NCBI RefSeq assembly: GCF_900103955.1
Contig: NZ_FNIL01000004.1
Span: forward strand, 182,000 to 245,999
Length of the DNA: 64,000 bases
Direction of reading: 5' to 3'
DNA from: Alkalicoccus daliensis
GTDB taxonomy: Bacteria > Bacillota > Bacilli > Bacillales > Salisediminibacteriaceae
Below the pieces are notes generated by a model. That model saw nothing but the letters and a program-made list of their open reading frames with translations, was not told where the DNA came from and made no database searches. The translations under genes and the position numbers were made by a program. This document shows positions 1-9,388 of the stretch, in pieces (position 1 is the first letter of the stretch; each line of letters starts with the position of its first letter).

Positions 1-535
<535 letters not shown>

Positions 536-570
536 GTTCCTGTCATTGCTGTTCTGATATGAAATTTCCG

Positions 571-1083
571 CTAAAATTGATTGTCCCGGATCACTCTTCG
601 GAGCAGTGCGGACATCTGCTTCTGCTCTTCCGGGTCGAGGCTGCGGACAATTTCCGCCTCCCCCTGATGAAACTTCGGATACAGCTCTTCCATCACTTTT
701 CGTCCGTTCTCTGTAATCGAAACGTAGGAAATCCGCTTATCCTCCGTGTCTCTCTCCCGCGAGCAGAACTCTTTTCGCTCGAGGGTATTGGTAATGTTGC
801 TGACCGTTGCTTTACTTACCGCAGTGAGCTTCGCCAGTTCTCTTGTTTCCAGCGGCCCGGAGACCCAGAGATCATACAATATCGAAAAGGATGTCCAGGA
901 AAGCCGGTACCCGGAAAGCACTTCCTGCTCCATTTTATTCCGGAGACCCTGTGCTGCCCGGTAAAGATTCGTTACGACAGAAATCGCCTCTGTCTGCAGC
1001 TCCTCCTCGGAAACCTTCGTTAGCTGCTTCAGGGCTTCCCGCTCCTCCGGAAGCAGTTCGCCGTCTTTATTAAAAGAGTGAAT
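571..1083 (-). CDS. MarR-family transcriptional regulator (YwaE-like)
   Basis: Winged-helix DNA-binding regulator of about 170 aa. The core reads SGYRLSWTSFSILYDLW, then a recognition region LAKLTAVSKATVSNITNTLER and a wing with DKRISYVSIT, all typical of MarR proteins. The reading frame continues well upstream of the first ATG (933): the segment TEAISVVTNLYRAAQGLRNK is the usual first dimerisation helix, so translation must begin further up. No ATG, GTG or TTG exists in frame between the upstream stop and this helix. An ATT codon at 1083-1081 lies 7 nt behind AAGGGTGGTG, and I take it as the start. The alternative is a one-base error after a GTG at 1095. Position beside tyrZ mirrors ywaE-tyrZ. 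Confidence 0.8.
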   Translation of the reverse strand: MHSFNKDGELLPEEREALKQLTKVSEEELQTEAISVVTNLYRAAQGLRNKMEQEVLSGYRLSWTSFSILYDLWVSGPLETRELAKLTAVSKATVSNITNTLERKEFCSRERDTEDKRISYVSITENGRKVMEELYPKFHQGEAEIVRSLDPEEQKQMSALLRRVIRDNQF

Positions 1084-1331
1084 AGCTTTTCACCACCCTT
1101 TAGAAAATTTAATCGTTAGCTATGAAACGATATTAACAGGAGTGTGAGGAAAAGGCAAGTATTTTCGGTGAGTGGAAATACTGCTTTATTCTCTCATTAG
1201 CAGTGGTTATCTGATCATCATCGGTGATTATTTGATTTTATAGCGCAGCTTTCTGATTTTATTGGGGTTAGACTAATAAGTGGACACGACTGATCGGTTT
1301 TCGACATACTGAACCTACTGAAGGAAAGGGC

Positions 1332-1643
1332 GTGTCCCATCACATGCGTAAGCATAAACCGCACGAATATAAGGAATATATTGCCAAGCTTTATATCGAA
1401 GAAGGACGGAAAGCCACCGATCTCGCGTATGAAATTGGGGTTAGTCCTACTTCGATCCGACAGTGGGCAAAGCTGTACCGGGAAAAGCAGGACCGTCTGG
1501 TCCATCCCAACGAAGAACAACGGATGACATTCACGGAAATAGAGAATAAATTACGGGTGGCAGAACAAGAGCTTAGGGAACGAGAAGAGGAATTGGAAAT
1601 CCTAAAAAAGGCCATGCATGTCTTTATCAAAGACCGCACGTAA
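1332..1643 (+). CDS. IS3-family transposase OrfA
   Basis: DNA-binding subunit of the transposase, 103 aa. Residues about 10-45 form a helix-turn-helix (EYIAKLYIEEGRK, then ATDLAYEIGVSPTSIRQW), followed by a leucine-zipper-like coiled coil (IENKLRVAEQELREREEELEIL). The GTG start at 1332 follows GGAAAGGGC; an ATG at 1344 is the alternative. Near the end an A6G heptamer at 1604-1610 sits in the correct phase for -1 slippage, which would join OrfA to OrfB as OrfAB, the active enzyme in this family. Confidence 0.9.
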   Translation: MSHHMRKHKPHEYKEYIAKLYIEEGRKATDLAYEIGVSPTSIRQWAKLYREKQDRLVHPNEEQRMTFTEIENKLRVAEQELREREEELEILKKAMHVFIKDRT

Positions 1644-1654
1644 TCTATTCGTTC

Positions 1655-2518
1655 ATGCAGGATCATGTGAACCAATACAGCGTAGTGAAGATGTGCAGTG
1701 TACTCCATGTATCCAAAAGCGGCTTTTACAAATGGCGAAAGTTACAGGAGAGGGAAGAACAAACAGCACGTCAGATCTATCAGGAAGCACTGAAGCAAAA
1801 AATTTTTCAGTCATTTCACGAGAGTCACGGGACGTATGGTAGTCCCCGTATCGTAAAAGACCTGGAGGATTGGGGCTATATCGTCGGCGAACGGACCGTC
1901 GGTCGTCTCATGCACGAGATGGGACTGCGCGCCGTGTCAGCCAAGAAAATCATGCGGACCACCGATTCGAACCATGACCAGTTTATCTATCCCAATCTCC
2001 TGGAACGGCAGTTTCAGGCGGCGCAGCCAAACATCGTCTGGGTCACAGATATTACGTACCTTTGGACACTGGAAGGCTGGCTGTACCTGGCCAGTGTGAT
2101 GGATCTCTTCTCCCGAAAAATTGTGGGCTGGCGTCTGGAGCCTTTCATGAAGACGACACTCCCCCTGGGCGCGCTGGAGGATGCTCTGCTTTTACGAGAT
2201 CCTGTGGGAACGCCGATCCACCATTCCGACCGCGGTTCCCAGTACTGTTCGAACGAATATATTCAATGTCTCGAAGCACGTAACTTTCAAATTAGCATGA
2301 GCCGGAAGGGCGACCCCTATGACAATGCCTGCATTGAATCGTTCCACGCCACCATCAAGAAAGAGCTCATTTATCGTCGCCGTTTCCAGACGCGAGATGA
2401 AGCAAAAATCGCTATCAGCTATTACATTGATACGTTTTATAACGCCCAACGACGACATTCTACGCTCGGCTACCTGTCGCCTGAGGAGTATGAAAAAAGC
2501 ATCCATTTTCTTCTGTAG
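1655..2518 (+). CDS. IS3-family transposase OrfB (DDE integrase)
   Basis: Catalytic part of the transposase, 287 aa from an internal ATG, but probably made mainly as an OrfAB frameshift fusion. The N-terminal HTH_21 region includes LHVSKSGFYKW and SHGTYGSPRI. The rve integrase core carries the DDE triad: D in WVTDITYL, D in HHSDRGSQY and E in NACIESFHATIKKE. The C-terminal YNAQRRHSTLGYLSPEEYE is the usual IS3 tail. No stop or frameshift interrupts it, so the element may be active. Confidence 0.93.
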   Translation: MQDHVNQYSVVKMCSVLHVSKSGFYKWRKLQEREEQTARQIYQEALKQKIFQSFHESHGTYGSPRIVKDLEDWGYIVGERTVGRLMHEMGLRAVSAKKIMRTTDSNHDQFIYPNLLERQFQAAQPNIVWVTDITYLWTLEGWLYLASVMDLFSRKIVGWRLEPFMKTTLPLGALEDALLLRDPVGTPIHHSDRGSQYCSNEYIQCLEARNFQISMSRKGDPYDNACIESFHATIKKELIYRRRFQTRDEAKIAISYYIDTFYNAQRRHSTLGYLSPEEYEKSIHFLL

Positions 2519-2758
2519 CAACGAACAGTTTCCGAATCATTTAAGTAGGGAGGGCCTCTCCTTTATTCGAATGACAAATCCTACCTGCTTGATGCAGCCA
2601 AGACGCACGGGAGTTTGAGAGAAAAAAGAGAGATTTCTGAGTGTCCACTTTATTGACAGAAGACCATTATGAGCGATGAATTTCTCTTCATCTATCGTTA
2701 AGAACACATAATTCATCTTTACAAAAATAGCTTTCAAGCCTCCCCTCCCCCCCACAGC

Positions 2759-2789
2759 AAAAAAGCCCTCCCGAATATTCGGAAGAGCC
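2759..2789 (-). terminator. Rho-independent terminator
   Basis: On the minus strand a GGCTCTTCCGAATATTCGG hairpin with a nearly perfect 12-bp stem is followed by TTTTTT. It lies just after the stop of the 48-aa membrane protein gene. Confidence 0.85.
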
Positions 2790-2802
2790 ATGTTCACTGC
2801 GG

Positions 2803-2949
2803 CTAAAGCAGCGACATAAGTAAAGAAATTGCTACTATTACCAGAAAAACCATCACAACTGTTTTAATCAGACACCCGATTCCCCGAATAAACAGCGGGA
2901 AGAACAGGACGATCAGAAGTACGACGAGTATCAGCGTAAACGGATCCAC
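2803..2949 (-). CDS. Small hydrophobic membrane protein, 48 aa
   Basis: Function unknown. GTG start at 2949 behind a strong AAAGGAGGT site, and a terminator follows the stop, so I consider it a real gene although short. The protein begins VDPFTLILVVLLIVLFF and ends VVMVFLVIVAISLLMSLL, giving two membrane-spanning segments joined by a short loop with IRGIGCLIK. It stands alone between the insertion sequence and the rhamnosidase genes, with a 95-bp upstream gap. It resembles the many small two-helix membrane proteins of Bacillaceae, but I recognise no family. Confidence 0.6.
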   Translation of the reverse strand: MDPFTLILVVLLIVLFFPLFIRGIGCLIKTVVMVFLVIVAISLLMSLL

Positions 2950-3044
2950 GGGATACCTCCTTTCCAGGTCACAATACTATGACACCTATTGTAATCCAAA
3001 GAAAGGAAGTTGTCATTTTCCGCTTCTTCTGCTGTTTTTAATCT

Positions 3045-4601
3045 CTAAAAGTATTTACGCAGCAGATATGTTGGTGTACAGCTCCAGGCGTGGCAGTAGC
3101 TGTTGATTAAAAAGTTTCCGTAGGGAGAAAAGGTTTTATCCTCCGGCTGATACAGCTCCCAGAACGTATCTGCCCCATCCTCCAGCATGCCGCCCCAGTA
3201 CCAGCGCATGTGTGCCAAAGCTTCCTCCAGTTCTCCGTACAGGCATAATGCCTCTGCATAGTGATGATGCATGTACGGTGTGTTCATTCCGATTTGCGGA
3301 GGGGTTTCACGAAGCCGCTGCAGCAGCTGCTTCGCTTCTTTTTTATCCAGGACGCCGGCATACACCATCCAGACCTGGCTTGCCCAGGAAATCTGCTTTT
3401 CCTCACCGCTCACATAAAATCCTGCTTCGTCATCCCACAGCTGCGCTTTTGCAGCCTGCGAAGCCGCTTCCGCCTGCAGCTGCAGGATGACTGCCTGCTC
3501 GGTTTTTCCAAGCGCTTCTGCCATCACCGCTCCCTTTCGCAGCGCGTAAACGAGAATCGCCTGGGAAGCAGCCTGTTTATTCAGGCCTTTCTGCCAGTCA
3601 ATAAATGACCACCAGCTTTCATCGTCCCGGACAATCCCATTCTCTTCCACGCGCTCCAGCCCAACCTCCAGCTGGCGATAGGCGGTCGGCCAAAGCTCCT
3701 GCAGTGTTTCTTTGTCATTCGTATATTCATAGTAGTCGTGCAGGGTGGTCGCAAAGAACAATGCGTAATCAAACAAATACGTATCGTCCGGAATAAGCTT
3801 CGGCTTCATAAACAGATTGGCAGCTACCCGGCCTTCTTCGTTCGGCACCGCAGCAAATTGATATAAATTCCGTTTCACGAGATCGTTCGCGCCAAAAGTA
3901 ACATAGTTCGCCAGCGCCTGCAGGCGAAGATCCCCGAGCCAGAGCCGGCGGTCACGCTTCGGTCCGTCTTCAAACACTTCCTGCATACAGTTTTCCAGCG
4001 TGCGCAGGCTGACTTCGTCCAGCTCCTGCAGCAGTTCCCCCTCCCAGCTGCGGGCGGGGACTGCATGACGGTCGGCAGAAGTTACCGCGGTGCAAGTAAC
4101 ATCATGAAAAGAAACAGTGAATTTCTGCGACGTATCCAGCACGCGGATTTTTAAGTAACGGAAGCTGTAGCGCCGCTTTAACTCAAGCTTCCAGGGCAGC
4201 ACATCAATATGCTCCCTTGCCTGCTGCAGCCAGGAGGAACTGATCCACCCGTCATAGGTTCCCGGAGGCTCGGATACTTCCACCGGCATTTCGCCGAACA
4301 TAAATTCCAGGTGCGCCGGCGCATCCGGCGGGCTTCCCTCCGGTTCAATGTGAAGAGACACGTAGCCGACAAGATGCTCCCCGAAATCGAAGATAACTTC
4401 GTCTCCTTTACCGTAAGAAGTTTTCCCAGCTTCTTTCTCAACCACTTTCCAGCCATGCAGCGCATTTGGATCCTGCGCTGTTGCTACCATGCGTTTCGGG
4501 GTTACTGTCCGCTCGTACAGCTTCGGAAGTGCCTCCGCCGCTTTTCTTTCAAATTTTTCTTCTCTTACGATGGAATAAGCTGCCCCCTTTTGAAAACTCA
4601 T
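3045..4601 (-). CDS. GH78-like rhamnosidase-type glycosidase, short form
   Basis: 518-aa cytoplasmic protein (no signal peptide) related to bacterial alpha-L-rhamnosidases: a short beta-rich N-terminal part to about residue 190, then an (alpha/alpha)6 barrel, then a short tail. In the normal GH78 motif DCPQRDERLGW the Glu is the general acid; here the matching stretch at about 213-224 reads GPKRDRRLWLGD, with Arg in that place. Either another residue does the job or the substrate or reaction differs. The ATG overlaps the stop of the 873-aa rhamnosidase gene by 4 nt (ATGA), so the two are translationally coupled and should act on the same imported sugar. Confidence 0.8.
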   Translation of the reverse strand: MSFQKGAAYSIVREEKFERKAAEALPKLYERTVTPKRMVATAQDPNALHGWKVVEKEAGKTSYGKGDEVIFDFGEHLVGYVSLHIEPEGSPPDAPAHLEFMFGEMPVEVSEPPGTYDGWISSSWLQQAREHIDVLPWKLELKRRYSFRYLKIRVLDTSQKFTVSFHDVTCTAVTSADRHAVPARSWEGELLQELDEVSLRTLENCMQEVFEDGPKRDRRLWLGDLRLQALANYVTFGANDLVKRNLYQFAAVPNEEGRVAANLFMKPKLIPDDTYLFDYALFFATTLHDYYEYTNDKETLQELWPTAYRQLEVGLERVEENGIVRDDESWWSFIDWQKGLNKQAASQAILVYALRKGAVMAEALGKTEQAVILQLQAEAASQAAKAQLWDDEAGFYVSGEEKQISWASQVWMVYAGVLDKKEAKQLLQRLRETPPQIGMNTPYMHHHYAEALCLYGELEEALAHMRWYWGGMLEDGADTFWELYQPEDKTFSPYGNFLINSYCHAWSCTPTYLLRKYF

Positions 4602-7219
4602 ACCTTTACCTCCTGCGGCTGATAAGAAAATATATAGGTACCGGAGCCTGTAACTGCCTTCTGCTCTCCGTTTTCACGAACGATGTGCAACTCGCTTTCT
4701 GCTTCCACCTGCACATCCGCCGGGAAAATAATTTCTGCAGTCGTATTTGGAGGAACAGTAACTTCCATTCTAATCTTTCCGTTTTCTTTTGCTGCTTTAC
4801 TTTTCACTTCGCCGTACATCGTTTCAAGCGTGCCTTCTGCCCAGGCCAGCTTTTCTCCGAGCTCCGGCTGAATGCGGAATTTTTTATAGCCCGGGATATC
4901 TGCAATCCGCTCGATGCCTGCAACTTTTCTATACAGCCAGTCGCCGATCGCCCCGTAGGCATAATGATTAAAAGAGTTCATGTCCGCACTCCAGAAGGAG
5001 CCGTCTTCTTTAATGCCGTCCCAGTGCTCCCAGATCGTCGTTGCTCCTTTAGTGATCTGATACAGCCAGGAAGGATAGTCCTGCTGAAATAAAAGCGTCT
5101 CTGCAATATCGTGCCGCCCATTTTCGCTCAGTACCAGATTTAAATAAGGAGTGCCCACGAACCCTGTCGTCAGGTGCCACTTTTCTTCCTCCAGCAGGGA
5201 AGTCAGTTTTTCCACCGCCCGGTCTTTCGCTTTTCCTTCCAACAGTCCAAACATGAGCGCCGTAATATGGGCCGTCTGCGTCGGCACTGCGATGCGTCCT
5301 GCCGGCGTAATAAATTCTTTTGTAAAAGCATCCACAATGTTGTTCTCCAACTCCTCGTAAGCTGCCGCTTCATCCGCTAAATCAAGCAGCCTAGCTGCTT
5401 TTTTCACGATCGATGTAGAGTAAGCAAAGAAAGCAGTTGCAATAAACGCCTTATCCGTTGCCCCGATATAGCTGTCCGGCTTCGAATCAAGTGCCAGCCA
5501 GTCGCCGAAGTGGAACCCAGTTTCCCAGAGAAATTCATTTTCTCCCTGACTGCGGATATATTCTATCCAGGCTTTCATGCTTGGATACTGATCTTCAATA
5601 ATTTTTTTATCCCCATAGGCTTCATAAATCGTCCACGGACAAATGACTGCCGCGTCACCCCAGGCAGCGGAACTGTGCGGGTCCTCCATAAGCGGATCCT
5701 GGTCGCCGATGATGACATCCGGAATCACAAACGGCACGCCGCCGTCTTCGCGCTGTTCAATCGTGAGATCCCGGAGCCACTTGCGGAAAAACGGCGCTGC
5801 ATTCGCAAGGTAAGCAGCAGTGCTGATAAACATCTGCGCGTCCCCGGTCCAGCCGAGCCGTTCATCCCGCTGCGGACAGTCAGTCGGTACATCAAGAAAA
5901 TTCCCTTTCAGTCCCCATACGATATTGTGCTGCAGCTGATTTACCAGCTCATCGGAGCAGGAAAAATCCCCTGTAAACTTCATATCAGAATAAAGCACAA
6001 TGCCTTTAAATGCTTCCAGCTGCACCTGCTCCTCGTTAAATCCTTCCAGCTTTACATAACGAAATCCCTGAAAGGAAAACTTCGGTTCGTACGTTTCTTT
6101 TTCCCCGCCGCGGAACGTATAGCTGACTGCCTGCTTTGCAGAACGGAGGTTTTCCGTATAGAAATTCCCGTCGCGGTCCAGTACTTCTGCATGGTACAGC
6201 TTGACCTCCTGTCCCGGGCTTCCTTCGAGCGTAAACTGCACCCACCCGACCATATTCTGGCCGAAATCAAGCACGGTATCTCCTTTCGGTGTATGAATTA
6301 ATTCGATCGGCGTGAACGTTTCCTGCTTTCGCACCGGCTCATTCTCCTGTGTTACTATGTTTGGCACTTTCCCTTGATACAACTCCACAGGAACACGCTG
6401 GGTATTACCTATGCGCGCATCATACGTTTCTCCGTGATAAATTTCCGACAGCTGAATTGAACTTTCTTCTGCCTGCCACTGGTCATCCGTGGCAAAAATT
6501 TCCGTTTCTCCGCTTTCATAGGTAACTTCCAGCTGTGCAAGCAGCGCAAGCCGGTCTCCGTAAAAATTATTTCTATTTTCAAAGCCGATAAACCCTTTAT
6601 ACCAGCCGTTTCCGAGAAATACTTCCAGCTCGTTTTCCCCTGCATGCAGCTGGCCTGTAACATCATATACCTGGTACTGCACGCGTTCCTGATAGCTTGT
6701 CCAGCCGGGAGTAAAATACATATCCCCGGTGCGGCTCCCGTTAATGTTCATTTCATACAGCCCGAGCGCGGTAATATATAGTCTTGCTTTCACGGCTTTT
6801 TCTTTTATCTCGATCGTACGCGAAAGCACCGGACAGGGCTCTCCATTTAAATTCTCAGGCGGTGCGATCCACTGTGCCTGCCAGTCCTCCTGTCTGTGAA
6901 GCCCCATTTCAAACCATGCGGTATCCGACCAGCCGCTTGTGTTCTCCTGATTATCCTTCACCTTTACCCGGTAATAGTACCGGCTTCTGGAAGACCAGGC
7001 ACCAGCTAATTCTATAAAGGTACTCTGTTCAGACTCAATCCAGCCGCTGTCTGACACAAGCTGCTGAAAGTCCGGGTCCTCTGCCACCTGTACTGTGTAG
7101 GCTCTCTGCAATACATTCTTTTCCTCACTCTGCAGTTTCCAGCTGATTCGGGGGGTCTCAAGGTCTAAGCCGAGCGGTGTTTTGAAATATTCACATGTTA
7201 CGTCATATACGGTAACCAA
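4598..7219 (-). CDS. Alpha-L-rhamnosidase, GH78
   Basis: Releases terminal alpha-L-rhamnose from oligosaccharides or rhamnosides; intracellular, as there is no signal peptide. 873 aa with the full family architecture: N-terminal fibronectin-like and carbohydrate-binding beta domains (about 1-300), a linker beta domain with GDTVLDFGQNMVGWV, the six-hairpin barrel (about 430-780) and a C-terminal beta domain. The catalytic motif DCPQRDERLGWTGD at about 445-458 is intact and NSFNHYAYGAIGDW is also typical. TTG start at 7219 follows AAGGAG with good spacing. Last but one gene of the rhamnoside operon, 18 bp behind the second permease. Confidence 0.93.
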   Translation of the reverse strand: MVTVYDVTCEYFKTPLGLDLETPRISWKLQSEEKNVLQRAYTVQVAEDPDFQQLVSDSGWIESEQSTFIELAGAWSSRSRYYYRVKVKDNQENTSGWSDTAWFEMGLHRQEDWQAQWIAPPENLNGEPCPVLSRTIEIKEKAVKARLYITALGLYEMNINGSRTGDMYFTPGWTSYQERVQYQVYDVTGQLHAGENELEVFLGNGWYKGFIGFENRNNFYGDRLALLAQLEVTYESGETEIFATDDQWQAEESSIQLSEIYHGETYDARIGNTQRVPVELYQGKVPNIVTQENEPVRKQETFTPIELIHTPKGDTVLDFGQNMVGWVQFTLEGSPGQEVKLYHAEVLDRDGNFYTENLRSAKQAVSYTFRGGEKETYEPKFSFQGFRYVKLEGFNEEQVQLEAFKGIVLYSDMKFTGDFSCSDELVNQLQHNIVWGLKGNFLDVPTDCPQRDERLGWTGDAQMFISTAAYLANAAPFFRKWLRDLTIEQREDGGVPFVIPDVIIGDQDPLMEDPHSSAAWGDAAVICPWTIYEAYGDKKIIEDQYPSMKAWIEYIRSQGENEFLWETGFHFGDWLALDSKPDSYIGATDKAFIATAFFAYSTSIVKKAARLLDLADEAAAYEELENNIVDAFTKEFITPAGRIAVPTQTAHITALMFGLLEGKAKDRAVEKLTSLLEEEKWHLTTGFVGTPYLNLVLSENGRHDIAETLLFQQDYPSWLYQITKGATTIWEHWDGIKEDGSFWSADMNSFNHYAYGAIGDWLYRKVAGIERIADIPGYKKFRIQPELGEKLAWAEGTLETMYGEVKSKAAKENGKIRMEVTVPPNTTAEIIFPADVQVEAESELHIVRENGEQKAVTGSGTYIFSYQPQEVKV

Positions 7220-7237
7220 TGGCCTGCATCTCCTTTT

Positions 7238-8119
7238 TTAACCTTTTACTGCTCCCGCCGTCATTCCAGCAACGATCTTTTTGCTGAAAATAAGGAAGAG
7301 AATAAACGGTGGTATGGTAATTAATAATACGTTGGCAAATAATAGGTTCCAGGAAGTGCTGTACACACTCATAAAGTTATACAGCGTAAGCTGCACTGTC
7401 GCATTTTCTGCGCCCGGAAAAAAGTAAAGCGGGTGTACGAAATCGTTGAAAATCTGCACGGCATTTAAAATGATTACCGTAGCGTGTATTGGTTTTAACA
7501 GCGGGAAAATAATTTTGAAAAATAGGGTCCAGCTGTTACATCCATCAATAATTGCCGCTTCATCAATATCCTTTGGAATCGTAGCAATAAAGCCCATATA
7601 TAAAATCATCGAAAACGGAATCGAAATTGCAGTCATGACAAGAATAATCCCTGGCAGCGTACGGAATAAATGCAAGCTTTCCAATACCCAGATCGTCGGC
7701 ACGACCGCAGGCGGAATCATCAGCCCTGCAAGGAAAATTGCTGCAATGATACTGACCATTTTCCCTGATCTCCGCTGCAGAATGAATGCAGCCATAGAAG
7801 CAAACACCATCAAAAGTACAATCGAGGAAACGGTAATGATGGTACTGTTCATGAATGCTGTAACGAGCATATTATTCTGCGCCTGGAACACCGTCGTGAA
7901 GTTTTCCACGATCTGAAACTCAGAAGGCCAGGCGAGGGAAAGCTCTGCTGCCTCCTGGCTCGTTTTAAAGGAATTGATCATAATAAAGTAGAAAGGCACG
8001 AGAAAGATGGCAATGGTAAACAGCACTATAATGGACTCAATCAAAATTTTGCTGAGCTTCTTTTTCGGTGCTGTATTTAACTTATGTTTTTCTTTTGTTT
8101 TTTCATGTGCAGCTTCCAT
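7238..8119 (-). CDS. Sugar ABC transporter permease, MalG/CUT1 type
   Basis: Inner-membrane half of a carbohydrate importer, 293 aa. A basic cytoplasmic N-terminus of about 25 residues is followed by six membrane segments. The ATPase-contact EAA loop reads IPKDIDEAAIIDGCNSWTLF, and the C-terminus ends MTAGAVKG as usual for MalG-type subunits. Its ATG overlaps the stop of the partner permease (TAATG). No ATPase gene is in this locus, so it probably uses a shared MsmX-like ATPase from elsewhere. Confidence 0.93.
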   Translation of the reverse strand: MEAAHEKTKEKHKLNTAPKKKLSKILIESIIVLFTIAIFLVPFYFIMINSFKTSQEAAELSLAWPSEFQIVENFTTVFQAQNNMLVTAFMNSTIITVSSIVLLMVFASMAAFILQRRSGKMVSIIAAIFLAGLMIPPAVVPTIWVLESLHLFRTLPGIILVMTAISIPFSMILYMGFIATIPKDIDEAAIIDGCNSWTLFFKIIFPLLKPIHATVIILNAVQIFNDFVHPLYFFPGAENATVQLTLYNFMSVYSTSWNLLFANVLLITIPPFILFLIFSKKIVAGMTAGAVKG

Positions 8120-8985
8120 TATAAATCCACCTCTTTTCTAGTGATCAGGCGGTACAGCGGAAAGACAACGATCGCTACCAAAAGGAAAAGTATGACGTTT
8201 CCAGCTGTAGAGAGGCCATAAAATCCTGCCTGATACTGTTTATAAATAATTGAAGCAATTAAGTCGGAGCTGAATCCTGGTCCGCCGCCTGTCATTGCCC
8301 AGACAAGGTCGAATGTACGCAGTCCGCCGATCAGTGCCAGAATAATAACTGCATTTGTCGCCGGGCGGGAAAGCGGCAGGGTAATATGCTTAAAAGCATC
8401 CATTTTGTTCCCGCCGTCGATCTGAATCGCTTCATAGTAGTCTTTTGGAATCGACATCATACCGGCAATAAAGATAACCGTTGCAATTCCGACACCTTTC
8501 CAGACATCAACAAGTGCCACGGAAAGAAGCGCGTAGCTGGGATTACCAAGCCAGTCCGGTCCATTAATGCCCACAAGCGCAAGCGTCTGGTTGATCAGTC
8601 CCTGGGACGGGTGCATTAATACGCTGAACGCAATCCCCACCGCAATCGTACTGACAAGCGTCGGGAAAAAAACTGCACTGCGGACAAAATCCTTCGTTCT
8701 TAACTGACTGGTTAACAGCACCGCCAGCAGCAGCCCGATAACCACTTTTAATCCAGCAGTTACAAAAGCAAAAATAAAGGTGTTGCGAAAGCCGATCATT
8801 AACGCACGTTCCTCAAAAAACATGCGGAAGTTATCGAAGCCAATCCATGTCCACTCTGTTAAATTCCAGCGTGTGAAGCTGAAAAAGAAGGACATGAGGG
8901 TCGGGTAAATAAATAATATGCCGTAGATCGCAGCCGCCGGCAGTAAAAGCGTCAAACTGTATACACCGCTCTTTTTCGTTAACAT
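8119..8985 (-). CDS. Sugar ABC transporter permease, MalF/UgpA type
   Basis: Second membrane subunit of the rhamnoside importer. I place the start at the ATG at 8985 (LTKKSGVYSLTLLLPAAA follows it), because GAAGGATGTGA precedes it; an ATG 21 nt further up lacks such a site. The 288-aa protein has six membrane segments and an EAA loop IPKDYYEAIQIDGGNKMDAF. It is separated from the binding-protein gene by about 400 bp holding two stem-loops, and overlaps the next permease gene. Confidence 0.92.
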   Translation of the reverse strand: MLTKKSGVYSLTLLLPAAAIYGILFIYPTLMSFFFSFTRWNLTEWTWIGFDNFRMFFEERALMIGFRNTFIFAFVTAGLKVVIGLLLAVLLTSQLRTKDFVRSAVFFPTLVSTIAVGIAFSVLMHPSQGLINQTLALVGINGPDWLGNPSYALLSVALVDVWKGVGIATVIFIAGMMSIPKDYYEAIQIDGGNKMDAFKHITLPLSRPATNAVIILALIGGLRTFDLVWAMTGGGPGFSSDLIASIIYKQYQAGFYGLSTAGNVILFLLVAIVVFPLYRLITRKEVDL

Positions 8986-9006
8986 ACTAATCACATCCTT
9001 CGGCAT

Positions 9007-9388
9007 CCATTTCTTTTATGGTAATTCTATGGAGAAGCGTGCCTCTCCAGCTAAAAGGTTTTTTCTTCCGCGCTTTCTTTTTCCAAGGTGCTGCTTTCAT
9101 TTACACATCCTGTAGAAAAAGGAAGCGAGAAAGTATTCTTAAAAGCAGTTTTTTCTTTGTTTATGGAGAAACCCTGCTTCAAACTTCTCCGCTTTCCGCA
9201 GAAAAGTATTTAGCTTTTTCGCTTCGAAATCTTTACAGCTTGTTCTTCCACAGGGGTCTGGTGTTTCGTTTAAATAAAACAGCACGAACGCTCCGCTCCT
9301 TTAAAACGGCGCCGGATTCGTTCGTGCTTCATTAAGGGGGAAGAGGGAACAGATGGCTCTGCTCAGATCAGTTCCCTCTGCTTATCGC
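9007..9388. other. Gap between binding-protein and permease genes, with two stem-loops
   Basis: No gene seen. It contains an inverted repeat with arms AGCACGAACG/CGTTCGTGCT (9281-9290 and 9319-9328) and a second with arms AGAGGGAAC/GTTCCCTCT (9342-9350 and 9371-9379). The second follows the binding-protein stop but has no long T run. Such hairpins often protect or partly terminate the upstream message, so that binding protein exceeds permease. Confidence 0.7.

Larger units (their letters stand above)
1270..2658 (+). mobile_element. IS3-family (IS150-group) insertion sequence
   Basis: Complete-looking element of about 1.39 kb with overlapping-frame OrfA and OrfB. The ends are imperfect inverted repeats: the left end contains AATAAGTGGACAC (1275-1287) and the right end, read on the other strand, contains AATAAAGTGGACAC (2655-2642). 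I do not see a clear target-site duplication, so end coordinates are good to a few bases. It lies in an intergenic region and breaks no recognisable gene. Confidence 0.85.

Noticed and set aside
1260-2670. Target-site duplication of the insertion sequence
   Set aside because: Bases beside the inverted repeats (GTT/GAA for the ends chosen) do not match; the exact ends or a later deletion prevent a claim.
4466-5092. 208-aa plus-strand frame
   Set aside because: Antisense to both rhamnosidase genes, no start signal.
5510-6301. 263-aa plus-strand frame inside the GH78 gene
   Set aside because: Antisense of a well-conserved rhamnosidase gene; Arg/His/Cys-rich composition typical of shadow frames.
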